Assembly (NCBI RefSeq): GCF_003347665.1
Contig: NZ_QDGA01000039.1
Location: 1 to 46,653 of the forward strand
DNA: 46,653 nucleotides
From: Microvirga calopogonii
GTDB lineage: Bacteria; Pseudomonadota; Alphaproteobacteria; Rhizobiales; Beijerinckiaceae
Direction of reading: 5' to 3'
Shown: piece by piece, positions 42,549 through 46,653 of the stretch
How positions within the stretch are numbered: the stretch's first letter is position 1
Layout of the letters: every line of letters starts with the position of its first letter
Made by a program: the position numbers and the translations under genes
Notes under the pieces: model-generated
Seen by the model: the letters and a program-made list of their open reading frames with translations, nothing else
The model's database searches: none
What the model was told of the DNA's origin: nothing

Positions 42549-43523
42549 ATGGCTGACACTCTCAATCCGCTGGATGCCAAGCCTGGACGCGGCTGCATCT
42601 ACGGCTCCATCACCGAGACCATCGGCAACACCCCGCTTGTGCGCCTGAACCGGCTGCCCAAGGAACATGGGATCGATGCCGAGATCCTCGTGAAACTCGA
42701 GTTCTTCAACCCGATTTCGAGCGTGAAGGACCGCATCGGCGTCAGCATGATCGAGGCCATGGAGGCTGCCGGGAAGATCAATCCCGACACGACGCTGATC
42801 GAACCGACCTCGGGCAATACCGGCATCGCGCTTGCCTTCGTGGCGGCGGCGCGCGGCTATCGGTTGATCCTCGTGATGCCCGAGACCATGTCCATCGAGC
42901 GTCGCAAGATGCTGGCCTATCTCGGGGCGGAACTGGTGCTCACCCCAGGCCCCATGGGCATGAAGGGAGCCGTGGCCAAGGCGGAAGAGCTCCTGAACGA
43001 GATCCCCAATTCGGTCATCCCGCAGCAGTTCAAGAACCCGGCCAATCCGGAGATCCATCGCAAGACCACCGCGGAGGAGATCTGGAACGACACTAAGGGC
43101 CAGCTCGACGCCTTCGTGGCGGGCGTGGGCACCGGCGGCACCATCACGGGCGTTGCCCAGGTTATCAAGCCGCGTCTGCCGAACATGAAGGTGATCGCCG
43201 TGGAGCCCGAGGATTCTCCCGTCCTCTCCGGTGGCCAGCCCGGCCCGCACAAGATCCAGGGCATCGGCGCGGGATTTGTCCCCGACGTGCTCGACCGTTC
43301 GCTCATCGACGACGTGGTGACGGTGGGCAACCAGACGGCCTTCGATACGGCGCGCCGGCTCGCCCGGCTCGAGGGCATTCCCGGAGGCATCTCGACCGGC
43401 GCCAACGTGGCGGCGGCGCTCGAAGTCGCCGCGCGTCCCGAATTCAAGGGCAAGCGCATCGTCACCGTCGCGCCCTCCTTCGCCGAACGCTATCTTTCGA
43501 CGGCGTTGTTCGAGGGGCTCTGA
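42549..43523 (+). CDS. cysK: Cysteine synthase A (O-acetylserine sulfhydrylase)
   Basis: 324 aa with the strong ribosome site AAGGAGG. The PLP-binding lysine is Lys60 (NPISSVKDRI), the substrate loop TSGNTG is at about 87-92, and the phosphate-binding glycines are in GVGTGGTITGV. It makes L-cysteine from O-acetylserine and sulfide in the cytoplasm. A terminator follows closely. The Rrf2 gene upstream is the likely regulator; the intergenic 73 bp hold its promoter. Confidence 0.97.
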   Translation: MADTLNPLDAKPGRGCIYGSITETIGNTPLVRLNRLPKEHGIDAEILVKLEFFNPISSVKDRIGVSMIEAMEAAGKINPDTTLIEPTSGNTGIALAFVAAARGYRLILVMPETMSIERRKMLAYLGAELVLTPGPMGMKGAVAKAEELLNEIPNSVIPQQFKNPANPEIHRKTTAEEIWNDTKGQLDAFVAGVGTGGTITGVAQVIKPRLPNMKVIAVEPEDSPVLSGGQPGPHKIQGIGAGFVPDVLDRSLIDDVVTVGNQTAFDTARRLARLEGIPGGISTGANVAAALEVAARPEFKGKRIVTVAPSFAERYLSTALFEGL

Positions 43524-43545
43524 TCGTCACCTTGCGCATCGTCAC

Positions 43546-43574
43546 AAAAGGGCGGCTTCACGGCCGCCCTTTTT
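43546..43574 (+). terminator. Intrinsic terminator of cysK
   Basis: Eleven-bp stem AAAAGGGCGGC / GCCGCCCTTTT with a six-base loop, followed by further T. It starts 23 bp after the cysK stop. Confidence 0.93.
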
Positions 43575-43669
43575 GTTTGCCGCTATGCCAAGCGTAGCCA
43601 GAACTTCGCTTGTCCGGTCGGGTTCTCCTTGCTGCACATGAATTCAAACGATGTCTCGAGGAGTTCGAC

Positions 43670-44026
43670 ATGGCGGAGCGCAAAGCGCCTCACTCATTGA
43701 AGGAGCAGACGGCGGACCAGATCCGCAACGAGCAGCGCGGGGGCATCGACAGCCCCGTCGATCCGAACCGGGACGGCGGCATCGAGGGCAATGCCACCAT
43801 GCGCAAGGTGTGGAGCGAGCCCGGCGGCGAGGCCTACAACTACCGCCAGGGTCAGACCGGCCAGACGAGCCAAGCCGGCATGGACGGTCACGACGAACTC
43901 ACCGCCGCCGAAACGCCCGAGGCCACCAAGCACCTGAGCGACGCCAGCCTCTCGCCCGAGGACAAGGATGCGACCGCGGAAGCGATCGAGCGGGCGACGG
44001 CCGTCAACGGCAAGCAGCAAGACTGA
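43670..44026 (+). CDS. Small hydrophilic protein (118 aa), hydrophilin-like
   Basis: 118 aa from the ATG at 43670, preceded by CGAGGAG. Very hydrophilic: many Gln, Glu, Asp, Gly and Thr, no cysteine, almost no hydrophobic run (KEQTADQIRNEQRGGIDSPV, GGIEGNATMRKVWSEPGGEA, AYNYRQGQTGQTSQAG). No signal peptide or membrane helix. It looks intrinsically disordered, like stress-protective hydrophilins. It is first of three similar small genes in a row. No family recognised with confidence. Confidence 0.75.
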   Translation: MAERKAPHSLKEQTADQIRNEQRGGIDSPVDPNRDGGIEGNATMRKVWSEPGGEAYNYRQGQTGQTSQAGMDGHDELTAAETPEATKHLSDASLSPEDKDATAEAIERATAVNGKQQD

Positions 44027-44051
44027 GAGGCAAGACTGAGAGGATAGTGGC

Positions 44052-44273
44052 ATGGGCAATGCAGGCTACGGCAACCACACCGAGGATAGGGCGAAGGAAG
44101 TCGCCTCCACTAAGCAGGCTCCGCAGTCAGGATCCGACAAACCTTCCGGCAATAAGATTCCCGCGGCAGGGCCGCACGACCAGCCGCATCTGACCAATCC
44201 CGACTCGACGCCCGGAACCGGCTCGCTGCCGGAATCGGGCGACCACGATGCCACGGACTCGACGAGTTCATAA
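44052..44273 (+). CDS. Small hydrophilic protein (73 aa)
   Basis: 73 aa with GAGAGGA upstream. Gly, Ser, Asp, Pro and His-rich (GYGNHTEDRAKEVASTKQAP, GNKIPAAGPHDQPHL, TPGTGSLPESGDHDATD), without hydrophobic segments. Probably disordered. It follows the previous gene by 25 bp and precedes the next by 21 bp, so the three are likely cotranscribed. Function unknown. Confidence 0.7.
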   Translation: MGNAGYGNHTEDRAKEVASTKQAPQSGSDKPSGNKIPAAGPHDQPHLTNPDSTPGTGSLPESGDHDATDSTSS

Positions 44274-44294
44274 CGATCGCGAGAGGAGACGAGC

Positions 44295-44462
44295 ATGGCT
44301 CAACCGGAAAGCAAGAAGCCCGGTCAAGCGACCGAAGAGGATATCAGCGCGCCCCGGCTGACGCCGCAGGGCCGCGAGAACCCGGAGGCCTCCGGAGAGG
44401 ATTCGACGAATCCCATGGGCGAGGGTGCGAAGAAGGGGCAGGGCAGCAAGGCGGAAGGGTAA
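44295..44462 (+). CDS. Small hydrophilic protein (55 aa)
   Basis: 55 aa from the ATG at 44295, with GAGAGGAG upstream; the TAA is at 44460-44462. Sequence of the same character as the two genes before it (MAQPESKKPGQATEEDISAP, GRENPEASGEDSTNPMGEG, ending KKGQGSKAEG). Too short for most gene callers but the ribosome site and neighbours support it. Function unknown. Confidence 0.65.
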   Translation: MAQPESKKPGQATEEDISAPRLTPQGRENPEASGEDSTNPMGEGAKKGQGSKAEG

Positions 44463-44523
44463 ATCCACGTCGTCCCGTCATGGCTGGCCATGCGCCGATG
44501 ATGACGAGAATACCAAAGAAAAA

Positions 44524-44543
44524 GGCCGCCCAATGGGGCGGCC
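44524..44543 (-). terminator. Intrinsic terminator of typA
   Basis: Eight-bp perfect stem GGCCGCCC / GGGCGGCC with an AATG loop; followed on the minus strand by TTTTTCTTT. It lies 28 bp past the typA stop and also faces the end of the small-protein cluster. Confidence 0.92.
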
Positions 44544-44570
44544 CTTCGATTTCACTCACAACGCGGCGTT

Positions 44571-46397
<1,827 letters not shown>

Positions 46398-46653
46398 GGG
46401 GGTCTTTCAAAGCAAAGCGGCCCGGCACGCGGCAAGCTTGGCCGCGCCCCTGGCTCGTACCGGGCGAAAATCTGATGCGCTGCAATATAATGATAAGAGA
46501 GCGGCGGCAATAGGGCACGGTGGCGTGTTTCTGGGCATGGGAATGGTCAGCACCTGCGGGCCCGCAGCGTGAGCTGCGAGCCTGGTGAGTGTTCGAGGGT
46601 GGCGCGACGGGCAGCCCGGCTCGCTACTGTGTGTTGGATGGAAGAGCCGGACG

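Noticed and set aside
46398..46653. Possible gene or structured RNA right of typA
   Set aside because: No open frame with a ribosome site, and no fold that I can match to a known RNA; only the typA upstream region is likely.

Overview
The window reads as a high-GC alphaproteobacterial chromosome segment, most likely Hyphomicrobiales (Rhizobiales) and perhaps close to Microvirga, Methylobacterium or Bosea. The basis is the gene content and order (rpsT-dnaA-dnaN-recF-gyrB; ubiE-ubiB-coaBC-dut), dispersed palindromes of a type common in Rhizobiales, a CtrA-type box (TTAA-N7-TTAAC) and a dense GANTC cluster. The genus is inference. There are no rRNA genes, IS elements, prophage or CRISPR, and no tRNA was recognised.

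Layout. 1-3.9 kb: truncated class A penicillin-binding protein, then a two-gene DNA-repair-like unit (radical SAM protein plus a DUF4130-UdgX fusion). 4.1-5.1 kb: secreted HhH and PRC-barrel proteins that converge on a terminator. 5.3-8.2 kb: complete TRAP transporter. 8.3-14.8 kb: OsmC, DUF1345, GNAT, DUF2239 with its own operator-promoter, RecX, PAP2 phosphatase, YcaQ-type glycosylase, ring-cleaving dioxygenase. 15-18 kb: a cysteine-free SUOX-like periplasmic protein paired with a membrane GGDEF-EAL enzyme, then a short PTPS/QueD homologue. 18.1-26.5 kb: MipA/OmpV, BON, HNH, patatin, dienelactone hydrolase, HxlR regulator divergent from VOC and SRPBCC genes, and a DUF4126-flavoprotein pair.

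26.7-35.2 kb is the replication-initiation neighbourhood, read leftward: rpsT, dnaA, dnaN, recF, lysE-like, gyrB. The 780-bp dnaA-rpsT gap has one perfect DnaA box, several near-matches and 12 GANTC sites within 335 bp, so it is a candidate oriC or cell-cycle-controlled dnaA promoter. 35.4-37.9 kb: TSUP transporter, enoyl-CoA hydratase and mutM, still leftward. From 38.0 kb the tightly packed ubiE-ubiB-coaBC-dut operon runs rightward, followed by an Rrf2 regulator and cysK. 43.7-44.5 kb holds three tiny hydrophilic proteins, and typA (leftward) closes the window.

The points most worth following are: the radical SAM/UdgX unit, whose radical SAM member ends in a perfect beta-clamp-binding motif; the Cys-less SUOX/c-di-GMP pair; the GANTC-rich origin candidate; the CtrA box upstream of the PBP gene; the DUF2239 twin operator; and the apparently leaderless HxlR regulator.
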